From an uncultured Collinsella sp. (lineage in GTDB: Bacteria > Actinomycetota > Coriobacteriia > Coriobacteriales > Coriobacteriaceae): a stretch of DNA of 64,000 nt. The stretch spans positions 112,818 to 176,817 of the forward strand of contig CAUCLI010000003.1 of NCBI GenBank assembly GCA_958443615.1. The letters run 5' to 3'. A program made the translations under genes and the position numbers. This document shows positions 17,056-25,296 of the stretch, one piece after another. The number at the start of each line of letters is the position of its first letter. Within the stretch, counting starts at the first letter, position 1. The notes under the pieces are model-generated. The model was given only the letters and a program-made list of their open reading frames with translations. It had not been told where the DNA came from and searched no databases.

Positions 17056-17826
17056 GTGGAGGCCGTGCTCTCGTTTTTCAAGATTCCGTTCGTGCAGAGC
17101 GTCTTGTGGGCGATCGCCCTCGTCGTGGCGACCGCCATCGTGGCGCGCATCGCGAGCCGTGCGCTCCGCCACTTTCTCGACCGCGACAGCAACCCACTGC
17201 CCAGCTCGAGCATCATCATCAACATCGCGCGCGGCGTCATCTGGGCCACGGGCGCGAGCATCATCCTCGATGCGTGCTTCGGCGTCAATGCAAACGCGCT
17301 GGTAGCCGCCCTCGGCGTCGGCGGCATCGCCGTCTCTCTCGGCTTTCAAGACACGCTATCCAACCTCATCGGCGGCTTGCAGGTGACCTTCATGGGCATC
17401 GTCAAGCCCGGCGACAACATCGAGGTCGGGGCGGAGGCCGGTGTCGTGCAAGACGTGACGTGGCGTCACACCACCATCCGCGACGCCATGGGGCAGACGG
17501 TGATCATCCCCAATTCGATCATCTCCAAGACGGCGCTCGTGCACCTGCTCCCGGCCAACCGCGTGGTCGTTCCCTTTGCCGTCCCCCGCATCGGCGAGGA
17601 CGGCAGCGCCCGCGCGGATGACATGGACGGACTCGCCGGCCAGCTCACGGACATCGCCCGCGAAGCAGCGGGCGATGTCTCCCCCGTCATCGACGGGCCT
17701 CGTGTGCTGTTCTCCGAGATCTCCGAGCTCGGTATCAAGGGCAAGGTCATCCTGCAGGTCGAGGACGCCGCCAAGACCTCCGCGGCCGCCGACGCCATCG
17801 TGCGCGCCATCGCAACCCTGGTGTGA
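17056..17826 (+). CDS. mscS: mechanosensitive ion channel, MscS family
   Basis: A 256-residue small-conductance channel that releases solutes on osmotic downshock. There are two to three membrane segments; the pore helix region is ANALVAALGVGGIAVSLGFQDTLSNLIGGL, with the Ala/Gly packing of MscS TM3. The beta domain has GDNIEVGAEAGVVQDVTWRHT and IPNSIISKT. The GTG at 17056 is 6 bases from GGAG; a TTG at 17050 is too close to it. Lies 9 bases after the MerR gene, probably cotranscribed. Confidence 0.9.
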   Translation: MEAVLSFFKIPFVQSVLWAIALVVATAIVARIASRALRHFLDRDSNPLPSSSIIINIARGVIWATGASIILDACFGVNANALVAALGVGGIAVSLGFQDTLSNLIGGLQVTFMGIVKPGDNIEVGAEAGVVQDVTWRHTTIRDAMGQTVIIPNSIISKTALVHLLPANRVVVPFAVPRIGEDGSARADDMDGLAGQLTDIAREAAGDVSPVIDGPRVLFSEISELGIKGKVILQVEDAAKTSAAADAIVRAIATLV

Positions 17827-17847
17827 CCGACGCCGCAATCGGTTCAG

Positions 17848-18978
17848 CTACTTCCATTCACGCTCAGCCGCATCGACCATGCGCTCGATGAAATGACGGC
17901 GATACAGGTTGTCGGCCTTCAGCTGATGCCAGCCGGCCTCGTTCAGCAGCTCGCCATCCAGACGCACGCCGTACCGCTGTTGCACATCATCACGCGTGAA
18001 CACGTAATAGCTCTCATCAAGGGGCTCGTCGCTCTCCGTCAGGGTCACTTGGATCTCATTGACGAGCGGCATGGCACAGAACACAGCGGTCACATCGTAT
18101 GCGAGCGCGGCATCGACGGAATCGCCGTCGAGCGCCTCCGGCACCTCGCGATACGAGAGGCCCAGCACATCGACGCCCTTCGTCACATCGACATCGCCCA
18201 CATACTCGCCCATGGGCAGGGAGCGCAGGAGCGCCTCCACCTTGGCGGCATCGACGAGGTCGGTATCGGCGTATTCGGCGATCACGCCATAACCGGCATT
18301 CACGACCCCCTCAGCGAGCTCGTCCCCGGGTTCTCCGTCAATCCAGACCTGGCCGCTTTCATCGACGAAGATCTCGCGGTTCTGCTTGGTGGGAACAGGG
18401 GCGGTCGTATTGGAACCAGCGGCGCTCCCAGTCGCAGAATCGGCGGACGTGGCGCCCTGCTTATTCTCGACGATCTCCACTCGGGCATCCCCAGCCGTAT
18501 CATCGACGACACCGAACAGCACCCTGGCTCCAAGACCGAACAAGATGAATAGGGCGAGAACGATCAGAGCGGCGACCATGAACGTATGAGGCCCCTTCGA
18601 GGGCTTCTCGGACACTTCACGGACATCCTGCCCCGCAACGGCCGCAGGTGGCGTCGGAAGGGCGACCGTGGCATCCGCTGACGCCTCCTCGACCTCGCCA
18701 GCCACAAAGCCGTCCTCGACCCCAGCTGGCATCTCGCAGGCGCCAGCGGAGCTTTCACCGGAATCAGACTCATCGCTGACCGAGTTCAAGACATCGTCGA
18801 TGCTCGCAATGCTCTCTTTGGTACGCCGAAGCGCCTCATCCTCATCAAGACCATCGGCGATCAAGTCCTCGTAGCGTGCCACCAGATTGCCGTAAATCTC
18901 CTCTTTCAACTCGATGTTCTCAGTCGTGAGCACCTTGCCCTCGAACAGGTGCTCGACATACATGCGCAGCTCGTTCAT
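17848..18978 (-). CDS. HAAS-domain membrane protein, PadR partner
   Basis: A 376-residue single-pass membrane protein. Residues 1-65 (MYVEHLFEGKVLTTENIELKEEIYGNL and YEDLIADGLDEDEAL) form the HAAS/DUF1700-type helical domain that interacts with PadR regulators. An acidic linker leads to one TM helix at about 133-155 (FMVAALIVLALFILFGLGARV), and a roughly 200-residue outside domain of unknown fold follows. The start overlaps the end of the padR gene by 4 bases (ATGA), so the two are coupled. Confidence 0.7.
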   Translation of the reverse strand: MNELRMYVEHLFEGKVLTTENIELKEEIYGNLVARYEDLIADGLDEDEALRRTKESIASIDDVLNSVSDESDSGESSAGACEMPAGVEDGFVAGEVEEASADATVALPTPPAAVAGQDVREVSEKPSKGPHTFMVAALIVLALFILFGLGARVLFGVVDDTAGDARVEIVENKQGATSADSATGSAAGSNTTAPVPTKQNREIFVDESGQVWIDGEPGDELAEGVVNAGYGVIAEYADTDLVDAAKVEALLRSLPMGEYVGDVDVTKGVDVLGLSYREVPEALDGDSVDAALAYDVTAVFCAMPLVNEIQVTLTESDEPLDESYYVFTRDDVQQRYGVRLDGELLNEAGWHQLKADNLYRRHFIERMVDAAEREWK

Positions 18979-19325
18979 CGTGCGCTCCCTTCCTGCACCA
19001 GCAAGCGATCAATAATACGGCGCACACGGATCCAACGGTCCGTCGCCTCGGTCAATTCCTGCAGCCCCTCGGCCGTCATGCGATAGTACTTGCGCCGCGC
19101 GCCTTGGGTCTCGTCACCCCAGTAGCTCTCGACGAACCCCTGACCTTCCAGGCGCTTGAGGCTCGTGTAAAGCGAGGGTTCCTTCATCTCGTACTCGCCT
19201 TGGCTCAGCGTGGCGATCGACTTGAGAATCTCGTACCCATAACTGTCCCGAGCGGACAGGATCTTCAAAATGATGGCGTCGATATTCCCTCGAATCAGAT
19301 CGCTCACGGCGTCTCTCGTTGCCAC
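18975..19325 (-). CDS. PadR-family transcriptional regulator
   Basis: A 116-residue winged-helix repressor. DLIRGNIDAIILKILSARDSYGYEI is the PadR N-terminal helix and HTH; PSLYTSLKRLEGQGFVESYW and RRKYYRMTAEGLQEL complete the domain. The GTG at 19325 lies 5 bases after GGGGAGGTGA and is preferred; the frame is open to 19370 without a better site. It probably represses itself and the coupled membrane gene through the palindrome at 19370-19398. Confidence 0.85.
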   Translation of the reverse strand: MATRDAVSDLIRGNIDAIILKILSARDSYGYEILKSIATLSQGEYEMKEPSLYTSLKRLEGQGFVESYWGDETQGARRKYYRMTAEGLQELTEATDRWIRVRRIIDRLLVQEGSAR

Positions 19326-19369
19326 ATCGGTCACCTCCCCGGATTCTCTTCGATATTGATACTGTAACA

Positions 19370-19398
19370 CAGAGTACTATGTGTGTCGTTGTACTCTG
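19370..19398. promoter_or_regulatory. candidate PadR operator
   Basis: CAGAGTAC (19370-19377) and GTACTCTG (19391-19398) are perfect inverted half-sites with 13 bases between them, about 45 bases upstream of the padR start. PadR sites of the ATACT-N10-AGTAT kind have similar geometry. Inference. Confidence 0.55.
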
Positions 19399-19436
19399 AT
19401 ATAAGATGTATTACAGATCCGTCACCAACCCAATGC

Positions 19437-19470
19437 AAAAACCCGGCTCGCACATGGCGAACCGGGTTTT
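19437..19470 (-). terminator. rplA terminator
   Basis: On the minus strand AAAACCCGGTTCG and CGAGCCGGGTTTT pair around CCATGTG, ending in a T-run. Placed 30 bases after the rplA stop. The stem is nearly symmetric and could also work from the other side. Confidence 0.8.
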
Positions 19471-19499
19471 CCGAGTCGAATGAGTTAAGCGAGATTCGC

Positions 19500-20210
19500 T
19501 TAGGCCTCCATGAAGTTGCGCTGGACGGCGGAGTCGACCTTGACGCCGGGGCCCATCGTGGAGGACACGGAGATGCTCTTGACGTACTTGCCCTTAGCGG
19601 AAGAGGGCTTGACGCGCAGGATCTCGGTGTAGAGAGCGGCGTAGTTCTCGACGAGCTTCTGGTCGTCGAAGGAGACGCGGCCCAGCGGAACGTGGCAGAT
19701 GCCGTAGCGGTCGGCACGATACTCCACGCGACCGGCCTTGAGCTCGCCGACCATCTTGGCGACGTCCATGGTCACGGTGCCGAGCTTGGGGTTCGGCATG
19801 AGACCACGGGGGCCGAGGATCTTACCGATGCGGCCGACCTTGGCCATCATCATCGGGGTGGCGATGGCGGCGTCGAAGTTGATCTCGCCCTTCTGGATCT
19901 GGGCGATCAGCTCGTCGGAACCGATGACGTCGGCGCCGGCCTCGGCGGCCTGCTCGGCCTGAGCGCCCTCGGCGAACACGGCGACGCGGACGGTCTTGCC
20001 GGTGCCGTGGGGCAGGGAGATGGAGCCGCGGATGTTCTGATCGGCCTTACGGGTGTCGATGCCGAGGCGGAAGTGAGCCTCAACGGTCTCGTCGAAGTTG
20101 GCGGTGGCCATCTCCTTGACGAGCTTCACGGCCTCGAGGGGCGCGTAGACGGAAGCGCGGTCGACCTTAGCGGCGGCCTCACGGAACTTCTTGCCATGCT
20201 TGGTAGCCAT
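19500..20210 (-). CDS. rplA: 50S ribosomal protein L1
   Basis: A 236-residue protein of the L1 stalk that binds 23S rRNA and helps release E-site tRNA. MATKHGKKFREAAAKVDR, the FDETVEAHFRLGID strand and the signature MPNPKLGTVT are present. The ATG at 20210 has an AGGAGG site. Last gene of the secE-nusG-rplK-rplA cluster; rplJ and rplL do not follow. Confidence 0.97.
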   Translation of the reverse strand: MATKHGKKFREAAAKVDRASVYAPLEAVKLVKEMATANFDETVEAHFRLGIDTRKADQNIRGSISLPHGTGKTVRVAVFAEGAQAEQAAEAGADVIGSDELIAQIQKGEINFDAAIATPMMMAKVGRIGKILGPRGLMPNPKLGTVTMDVAKMVGELKAGRVEYRADRYGICHVPLGRVSFDDQKLVENYAALYTEILRVKPSSAKGKYVKSISVSSTMGPGVKVDSAVQRNFMEA

Positions 20211-20303
20211 GTCATTACCTCCTGTGGTACAAGCGGGAAAACCCTCCCACATCGTTCACGTGCCCTTATGGCACGAGAGTTACTGAATGCGATCGAGTGA
20301 GAG

Positions 20304-20732
20304 TTACTCGGCGATCGTGACGCCCATGGAACGGGCGGTGCCGGCGACGATCTTCTTGGCGGCGTCGATGTCGTTGGCGTTGAGGTCGGGCATCTTGATC
20401 TCGGCGATCTTGGTGAGCTGCTCGTCGGTGAGCTGGCCGACCTTGTCGCGCTGAGGAACGGCGGAGCCGCCCTTGAGACCGAGCTCCTTCTTGATCAGGT
20501 GAGCCGCAGGCGGGGTCTTGCACACGAAGTCGAAGGTACGATCCTCGAAGACGGTGATGACAACCGGGATGATGTCGCCCATCTTGTCCTGCGTGGCGGC
20601 GTTGAAGGCCTGGCAGAACTGCATGATGTTGACCTGGGCGGCACCGAGGGCGGGACCCACGGGAGGAGCCGGGTTGGCCTGACCGGCCGGAATCTGAAGC
20701 TTGATGACGGTGGCAATCTTCTTCTCTGCCAT
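20304..20732 (-). CDS. rplK: 50S ribosomal protein L11
   Basis: A 142-residue protein of the GTPase-associated centre. The N-terminus KLQIPAGQANPAPPVGPALG and the C-terminal rRNA-binding domain (SMGVTI) are typical, and the length is standard. Separated from nusG by 123 bases and from rplA by 93. Confidence 0.97.
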   Translation of the reverse strand: MAEKKIATVIKLQIPAGQANPAPPVGPALGAAQVNIMQFCQAFNAATQDKMGDIIPVVITVFEDRTFDFVCKTPPAAHLIKKELGLKGGSAVPQRDKVGQLTDEQLTKIAEIKMPDLNANDIDAAKKIVAGTARSMGVTIAE

Positions 20733-20855
20733 GTCACACCTTCCTTAACAACGAATGAACGTAAATGCTTTATATCGTCAGCGCATTCGCGTTAGAAGCA
20801 CGAGTTTCGATGAGCAGTCGAACTCGAAGCGCGGGCGCGGACAAACAAGGGTTTG

Positions 20856-21395
20856 CTAGGCAATGACCTCGATCTGCTCGAACCCAAGCTCGACCGGCGT
20901 CTCGCGGCCGAAGATGAGGAGCGTGACCTTGACCTTGCCCTGATCGGGCATGACCTCGGACACCTTGCCGTCGAAGTCGGCGAGAGGACCGTTGGTGACG
21001 CGGATGGACGTACCGACCTCGATGTCCACGACAGCACGCTTGGGAGCGGAAGAACCCTTATCGGTCTTGCGCATCATCTTGTTGTACTCGTCGCGGGAAA
21101 GCGGAGCGGGCTTGCCGCTGCCGCCGAGGAAGCCGGTGACGCCCGGGGTGTTGCGGACGCAGGTCCAGGCATCGTCGTCCATCTCCATGCGGACAAGGAC
21201 ATAACCCGGGAAGATCTTGACGTCCTTCTCGTCGCGCTTGCCACCCTCTTTGAGCTCGGTGACATGCTCGGTCGGAATCTGGATATCGAAGATACGATCC
21301 TGCATGCCCATGGTCTCGATGCGATGCTCGAGATCGGACTTGACGCGGTTCTCGTATCCGGAATAGGTGTGAACGACGTACCAACGCTTGGACAT
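20856..21395 (-). CDS. nusG: transcription termination/antitermination protein NusG
   Basis: A 179-residue elongation factor. The NGN domain starts WYVVHTYSGYENRVKSDLEHR and includes FPGYVLVRMEMDD; the KOW domain at the end has IRVTNGPLADFDGKVSEV. It binds RNA polymerase and links it to Rho or the ribosome. The start is 4 bases after the secE stop. Confidence 0.97.
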   Translation of the reverse strand: MSKRWYVVHTYSGYENRVKSDLEHRIETMGMQDRIFDIQIPTEHVTELKEGGKRDEKDVKIFPGYVLVRMEMDDDAWTCVRNTPGVTGFLGGSGKPAPLSRDEYNKMMRKTDKGSSAPKRAVVDIEVGTSIRVTNGPLADFDGKVSEVMPDQGKVKVTLLIFGRETPVELGFEQIEVIA

Positions 21396-21399
21396 CTGC

Positions 21400-21654
21400 T
21401 TACCCCCTCAGGCTTGCGAAGAGCACGAGGCCCTCACCGATGACAAGGTCGAGGAGCGCGATGACCACACCGACGACGACGAGCGAAGCGCACACCGCGA
21501 CCGTGTAGTTGACGAGCTCGTTCTTGGTAGGCCACACGACGCGCTTCATCTCGGAGCGCACAGATGCCAGATACGCCTTGCCGCGCGCGATGAGACCGGG
21601 CTTCTTGTCGGTCTTCTTCTGAGCGGACTTCTTGGTGCTCTTGTTGTTGGCCAT
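21400..21654 (-). CDS. secE: preprotein translocase subunit SecE
   Basis: An 84-residue single-span SecE. A lysine-rich N-terminus precedes the amphipathic helix SEMKRVVWPTKNELVNYT, then one membrane segment (VAVCASLVVVGVVIALLDLVI). It stabilises SecY in the translocon. Strong GGAGG site. Confidence 0.95.
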   Translation of the reverse strand: MANNKSTKKSAQKKTDKKPGLIARGKAYLASVRSEMKRVVWPTKNELVNYTVAVCASLVVVGVVIALLDLVIGEGLVLFASLRG

Positions 21655-21690
21655 TGTGGCTTACCTCCGCGCGTATGCGCCTAGACATTA

Positions 21691-21720
21691 GAAAACGTAA
21701 GCCTCACAAGGAGGCTTACG
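21691..21720 (-). terminator. terminator between tRNA-Trp and secE
   Basis: CGTAAGCCTC TTGTG GAGGCTTACG followed by TTTTC on the minus strand, 10 bases after the tRNA. It separates the tRNA from secE-nusG, so the latter depend on readthrough or an own promoter. Confidence 0.8.
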
Positions 21721-21729
21721 ATTACAGAC

Positions 21730-21805
<76 letters not shown>

Positions 21806-21818
21806 GTATGCTTAGAGA

Positions 21819-21968
21819 CTAGCGAGTCTCTTTGTGCAGCGTGTGCTTCTTGCACCAAGGGCAGTACTTCTTGATCTCCATGCGATCGGGCATGTTGGCC
21901 TTGTTCTTGGTGGTCGTGTAATTACGACGCTTGCACTCAGTGCAAGCCAGGGTAACCATAGTGCGCAT
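21819..21968 (-). CDS. rpmG: 50S ribosomal protein L33
   Basis: A 49-residue protein, MRTMVTLACTECKRRNYTTT with a zinc ribbon of two CxxC motifs (CTEC and CPWC), the zinc-binding form. The ATG at 21968 follows GGAGG by 9 bases. It heads the tRNA-Trp/secE cluster. Confidence 0.95.
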   Translation of the reverse strand: MRTMVTLACTECKRRNYTTTKNKANMPDRMEIKKYCPWCKKHTLHKETR

Positions 21969-22012
21969 GTATCTAAACCTCCATTTACCGCCCCTACGGG
22001 CACGGTCGCTAA

Positions 22013-22041
22013 CATTACCATCGACCATCATGTGATGTCAA
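22013..22041 (-). promoter_or_regulatory. candidate promoter for rpmG
   Basis: On the minus strand TTGACA (22041-22036), 17-base spacer, TAATGT (22018-22013). The -35 box is perfect, the -10 box weak. About 45 bases before the rpmG start. Confidence 0.5.
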
Positions 22042-22182
22042 TGCCAACGGTATTACCGTGTCTATTCTGCAAACGAGATTCACAACTTGAACGCAAGTGC
22101 ACGATCGATCAGTGCGATCTTTCTGCAACGCAGACACGGAAATGCCGTTCGCCGAACTTAAACTGGGAAGTCAGGCCGGCAG

Positions 22183-22217
22183 AAAAAGGACCCGGCACCG
22201 ATTGTGGCGCCGGGTCC
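22183..22217 (-). terminator. tuf terminator
   Basis: GGACCCGGCGCC and GGTGCCGGGTCC pair around a short loop and are followed by TTTTTC on the minus strand, 34 bases after the tuf stop. Confidence 0.85.
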
Positions 22218-22250
22218 TACAAGTACGCCTAGATCAGCGGGTAACTGAAG

Positions 22251-23441
22251 TTACTCGATGATGGTGGAGACGATACCGGAACCCACGGTGTGGCCACCCT
22301 CGCGGATAGCGAAGCGCAGGCCCTCCTCCATGGCGATCGGGTGGATGAGCTCGCCGGTGATGGTGATGTGGTCACCAGGCATGGCCATCTCGGTGCCCTC
22401 GGGCAGACGGACGGAACCGGTCACGTCAGTGGTACGGAAGTAGAACTGAGGACGGTAGCCATCGAAGAACGGGGTGTGACGGCCACCCTCGTCCTTGGTC
22501 AGGACGTAGATCTCACCGGTGAACTTGGTGTGAGGGGTGACGGAACCCGGCTTGCACAGAACCTGGCCGCGCTCGATCTCCTCGCGCTTGATGCCGCGGA
22601 GCAGCAGACCGACGTTGTCGCCAGCCTCGCAGAAGTCCATGGACTTGCGGAACATCTCGATGCCGGTGCAGACCGTGGACTTGGTCTCCTTGATGCCGAC
22701 GATCTCGACGTTGTCGTTGAGCTTGAGCTCGCCGCGCTCGACACGACCGGTGGCGACGGTACCACGACCGGAGATGGTCATGACGTCCTCGACGGCCATG
22801 AGGAAGGGCTTCTCGTTGTCGCGCTCAGGCGTGGGGATGTACTCGTCAACGGCGTTCATGAGCTCGCGGATGGAGTCCATCCACTTCTCCTCGCCGTTGA
22901 GGGCGCCGAGAGCGGAGCCGCGGATGATCGGCAGGTCGTCGCCCGGGAACTCGTACTCGGAGAGCAGGTCGCGGGTCTCCATCTCGACGAGGTCGATGAG
23001 CTCGTCGTCGTCGACCATGTCGCACTTGTTCAGGAAGACGACGATGTAAGGAACGCCGACCTGACGGGCGAGCAGGATGTGCTCGCGGGTCTGAGCCATC
23101 GGGCCGTCGGTGGCGGCGATGACCAGGATAGCGCCGTCCATCTGGGCAGCACCGGAGATCATGTTCTTGACGTAGTCGGCGTGGCCGGGGCAGTCAACGT
23201 GAGCGTAGTGGCGGTTGGCGGTCTCGTACTCGACGTGGGAGACGGAGATCGTGATGCCGCGCTCGCGCTCCTCGGGAGCCTTGTCGATGTTCTCGAAGGC
23301 GGTGAAGTCGGCCTTGCAGCCCTCGGTCTCAGACAGAGTCTTGGTGATGGCGGCGGTCAGGGTCGTCTTACCGTGGTCAACGTGACCGATGGTGCCGATG
23401 TTAACATGCGGCTTAGTGCGCTCAAACTTTTCCTTGGCCAT
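22251..23441 (-). CDS. tuf: elongation factor Tu
   Basis: A 396-residue GTPase that brings aminoacyl-tRNA to the ribosome. G1 GHVDHGKTT, switch I with RGITI, DCPGHADY, NKCD and the domain 2/3 end GGRTVGSG-like (GGHTVGSGIVSTI) are intact. Codon use is strongly biased, as expected for a highly expressed gene. Preceded by three tRNA genes with a strong promoter; strong AAGGAGG site. Not beside fusA or rpsL in this window. Confidence 0.98.
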   Translation of the reverse strand: MAKEKFERTKPHVNIGTIGHVDHGKTTLTAAITKTLSETEGCKADFTAFENIDKAPEERERGITISVSHVEYETANRHYAHVDCPGHADYVKNMISGAAQMDGAILVIAATDGPMAQTREHILLARQVGVPYIVVFLNKCDMVDDDELIDLVEMETRDLLSEYEFPGDDLPIIRGSALGALNGEEKWMDSIRELMNAVDEYIPTPERDNEKPFLMAVEDVMTISGRGTVATGRVERGELKLNDNVEIVGIKETKSTVCTGIEMFRKSMDFCEAGDNVGLLLRGIKREEIERGQVLCKPGSVTPHTKFTGEIYVLTKDEGGRHTPFFDGYRPQFYFRTTDVTGSVRLPEGTEMAMPGDHITITGELIHPIAMEEGLRFAIREGGHTVGSGIVSTIIE

Positions 23442-23537
23442 GAAGCCCTCCTTCTGGAAAAGGTTGCCCCCTTTTGGAGCAAGTCCCTACTTAACTTAAG
23501 CGGCCTCCTCGTTTCCTCGGAAGCCGCCATAGTTACC

Positions 23538-23614
23538 TGGTAGCGGTGACTGGATTCGAACCAGTGACAACACGGGTATGAACCGTGCGCTCTGACCAAC
23601 TGAGCTACACCGCC
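23538..23614 (-). tRNA. tRNA-Met (CAT)
   Basis: 77-base cloverleaf, acceptor GGCGGTG/CACCGCT, loop TTCATAC giving CAT, CCA encoded. The paired first base and D-arm fit an elongator rather than an initiator tRNA. Confidence 0.95.
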
Positions 23615-23617
23615 AGA

Positions 23618-23693
23618 TGGAGCCTGCAACCAGACTTGAACTGGTGACCTCTTCGTTACCAACGAAGTGCTCTACCGACTGAGCTATACAGGC
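23618..23693 (-). tRNA. tRNA-Thr (GGT)
   Basis: 76-base cloverleaf, acceptor GCCTGTA/TGCAGGC, anticodon stem CTTCG/CGAAG, loop TTGGTAA giving GGT, CCA encoded. Middle member of the Tyr-Thr-Met-tuf cluster. Confidence 0.96.
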
Positions 23694-23698
23694 CTGAC

Positions 23699-23782
23699 TG
23701 GTGGGGATGATAGGACTCGAACCTATGAACCCAGAGGGAGCGGATTTACAGTCCGCCGCAGTTGCCGCTGTGCCACATCCCC
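23699..23782 (-). tRNA. tRNA-Tyr (GTA)
   Basis: 84-base tRNA with a long variable arm, acceptor GGGGATG/CATCCCC, loop CTGTAAA giving GTA, CCA encoded. First in the cluster after the promoter at 23846-23875. Confidence 0.96.
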
Positions 23783-23845
23783 AGTCATTGTCAAACTCTC
23801 GCACGAAGCTGCATTTCTGCCGTGCTCTGTGCTCGAGCGAATGGA

Positions 23846-23875
23846 ATAATAGAACGTGGCTAGCAAGCGTGTCAA
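23846..23875 (-). promoter_or_regulatory. promoter of the tRNA-tuf cluster
   Basis: Minus strand TTGACA (23875-23870), 18-base spacer, TATTAT (23851-23846). Five of six -10 bases and all -35 bases match the consensus. The transcript would start about 55-60 bases before tRNA-Tyr. The rest of the 23783-24471 spacer holds only the repeat at 24212 and a duplicated GCCGCGACGGCGAGGCC word near 24090 and 24125. Confidence 0.8.
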
Positions 23876-24211
23876 CAAAAGCTTTTATATACACGTGTCC
23901 GGGCGTATCGCATTGCAGGTAGACTACATTATTCGGTCTGTGATGAAGCTGTGATATCGCATTTTGCCCATGAGACGCCAAAGGGTGCGAAGCCGCTTCT
24001 CAGTCGAGTGATACGCGGCTCCGCGCTTGACCGAACAGCAGCTGATACCGCGCCTAACGTGCGGGATTGCGCTGCATCGGCGTGTCCGTGCCGCGACGGC
24101 GAGGCCGCGTTGCACGTCAAGGCCGCGCCGCGACGGCGAGGCCATCCGCGTCCGCAATACCGCGCCATGGCGGTGAAGCCACATCATGACGACGCTAGGA
24201 TCTCGAAAGGC

Positions 24212-24253
24212 AACCAAAGTCACGTTTCGACCACTATGTTCGTGACTTTGGTT
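24212..24253. repeat. AAAGTCACG-family inverted repeat, copy 2
   Basis: AACCAAAGTCACG and CGTGACTTTGGTT are perfect 13-base arms around a 16-base loop, followed by TTATCTCG. The most regular full-length copy of the family. Confidence 0.8.
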
Positions 24254-24429
24254 TTATCTCGACGCCGATTGATATGCGGAGACCCTCGACAATGGCACCG
24301 CGACGGCCCTCGGCGAGGAGATAGCGCGGCCCTCGGTGAGGGCATCGCGCCGGGCGCGTCTCCGATCGACCGAGGTTCCGATGTTCAAACCCGTCACGCG
24401 TGAGGCTCGCGCCATCGACCCGGAAATGT

Positions 24430-24463
24430 AAAAGCCCAGTTCCGCTGGGGGAACCGGGCTTTT
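24430..24463 (-). terminator. terminator after tRNA-Thr (TGT)
   Basis: AAAAGCCCGGTTCC and GGAACTGGGCTTTT on the minus strand, 8 bases after the tRNA, ending in a T-run. Symmetric, so possibly bidirectional. Confidence 0.8.
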
Positions 24464-24471
24464 CTCTTCTA

Positions 24472-24546
24472 TGGAGCCAGCGACAGGAATCGAACCCGCA
24501 ACCAACGGATTACAAATCCGTTGCTCTACCGTTGAGCCACGCTGGC
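24472..24546 (-). tRNA. tRNA-Thr (TGT)
   Basis: 75-base cloverleaf, acceptor GCCAGCG/CGCTGGC, anticodon stem ACGGA/TCCGT with loop TTTGTAA giving TGT, encoded CCA. Follows the yacP-like gene on the same strand, with its own terminator. Confidence 0.95.
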
Positions 24547-24594
24547 ACGCGCGGCGCGCTTGCGCGCGCGAAGCCTGTTTAGGATAGCCGAGCT

Positions 24595-25293
24595 CTACCG
24601 GCCGCGCAAGGACTGCAGTTTGGCGAGGGACTCTGGGCTCAAGCGGCTTCCGAGAGTCAACTTGATGTCGACGTTCTCCTCGCGGGCGCGTTCGAAGTCT
24701 CGATTCATGTCCTCGATCTCCTCCACGAGCATCCGCGCCGACACACGCGTAACGCCGTGGCCCATGACCGTCGCCTGGATCATCGCGTCACTCGTGACGA
24801 CCGAGCATGCGCGCCCCTCCTCGCGAGCGCGGGTGCACAGGTCCTGGATGACGGTGTCGGCCGTCACGCCCGTGGGCGAGAACTCGATCCGGACGCCGCC
24901 CTGTGGCAGATTCGGCCTATCCGGCGAGACGTTTCCCGCGGCATCGAAGACGACGACCGCCTCGTACTGGCGGCCCGCGAACGCTGCGACATCACCGATG
25001 AGCGCCGTGCGGGCGCGCTCGTACACGTCGCTGGAATACGGGTGATCGCCCCGGTCGAATATCAGCCGCTCGTATTTGGGCGTCGCATGGATGACGTTGT
25101 ACCCGTCGACGACGAGCAGCTCTTTCTTTCCCGATCGCGCTCCGCGGGGCGGCACGACGGGCACTGAGGTGCTGGTTGCGTTGAGCCCGGCGAAGGCGTT
25201 GCCCACGCCGTATGTGCTGGCGTCCACGATCGACTTGGCCGATCCTTCGCCGAAGCGCTTCGCCTTCGATTTCTGCCGATTCTTCTTCGTCAT
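24595..25293 (-). CDS. NYN-domain (YacP/Rae1-like) ribonuclease
   Basis: A 232-residue protein. After a 55-residue basic N-terminal tail comes the NYN/PIN-like domain: LLVVDGYNVIHA with the first catalytic Asp, then VVVFDAAGN and VVTSDAMIQ with further acidic residues. In Bacillus subtilis YacP (Rae1) is a ribosome-associated endoribonuclease encoded next to rlmB, as here. The start is one codon after the rlmB stop, so the genes are coupled. Relatives lack the long N-terminal extension. Confidence 0.85.
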   Translation of the reverse strand: MTKKNRQKSKAKRFGEGSAKSIVDASTYGVGNAFAGLNATSTSVPVVPPRGARSGKKELLVVDGYNVIHATPKYERLIFDRGDHPYSSDVYERARTALIGDVAAFAGRQYEAVVVFDAAGNVSPDRPNLPQGGVRIEFSPTGVTADTVIQDLCTRAREEGRACSVVTSDAMIQATVMGHGVTRVSARMLVEEIEDMNRDFERAREENVDIKLTLGSRLSPESLAKLQSLRGR

Positions 25294-25296
25294 GCC

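Noticed and set aside
23924..24223. Short minus-strand frames in the spacer upstream of the tRNA-tuf promoter
   Set aside because: Arg/Ala-rich translations overlapping a duplicated GC-rich word; no start signals.
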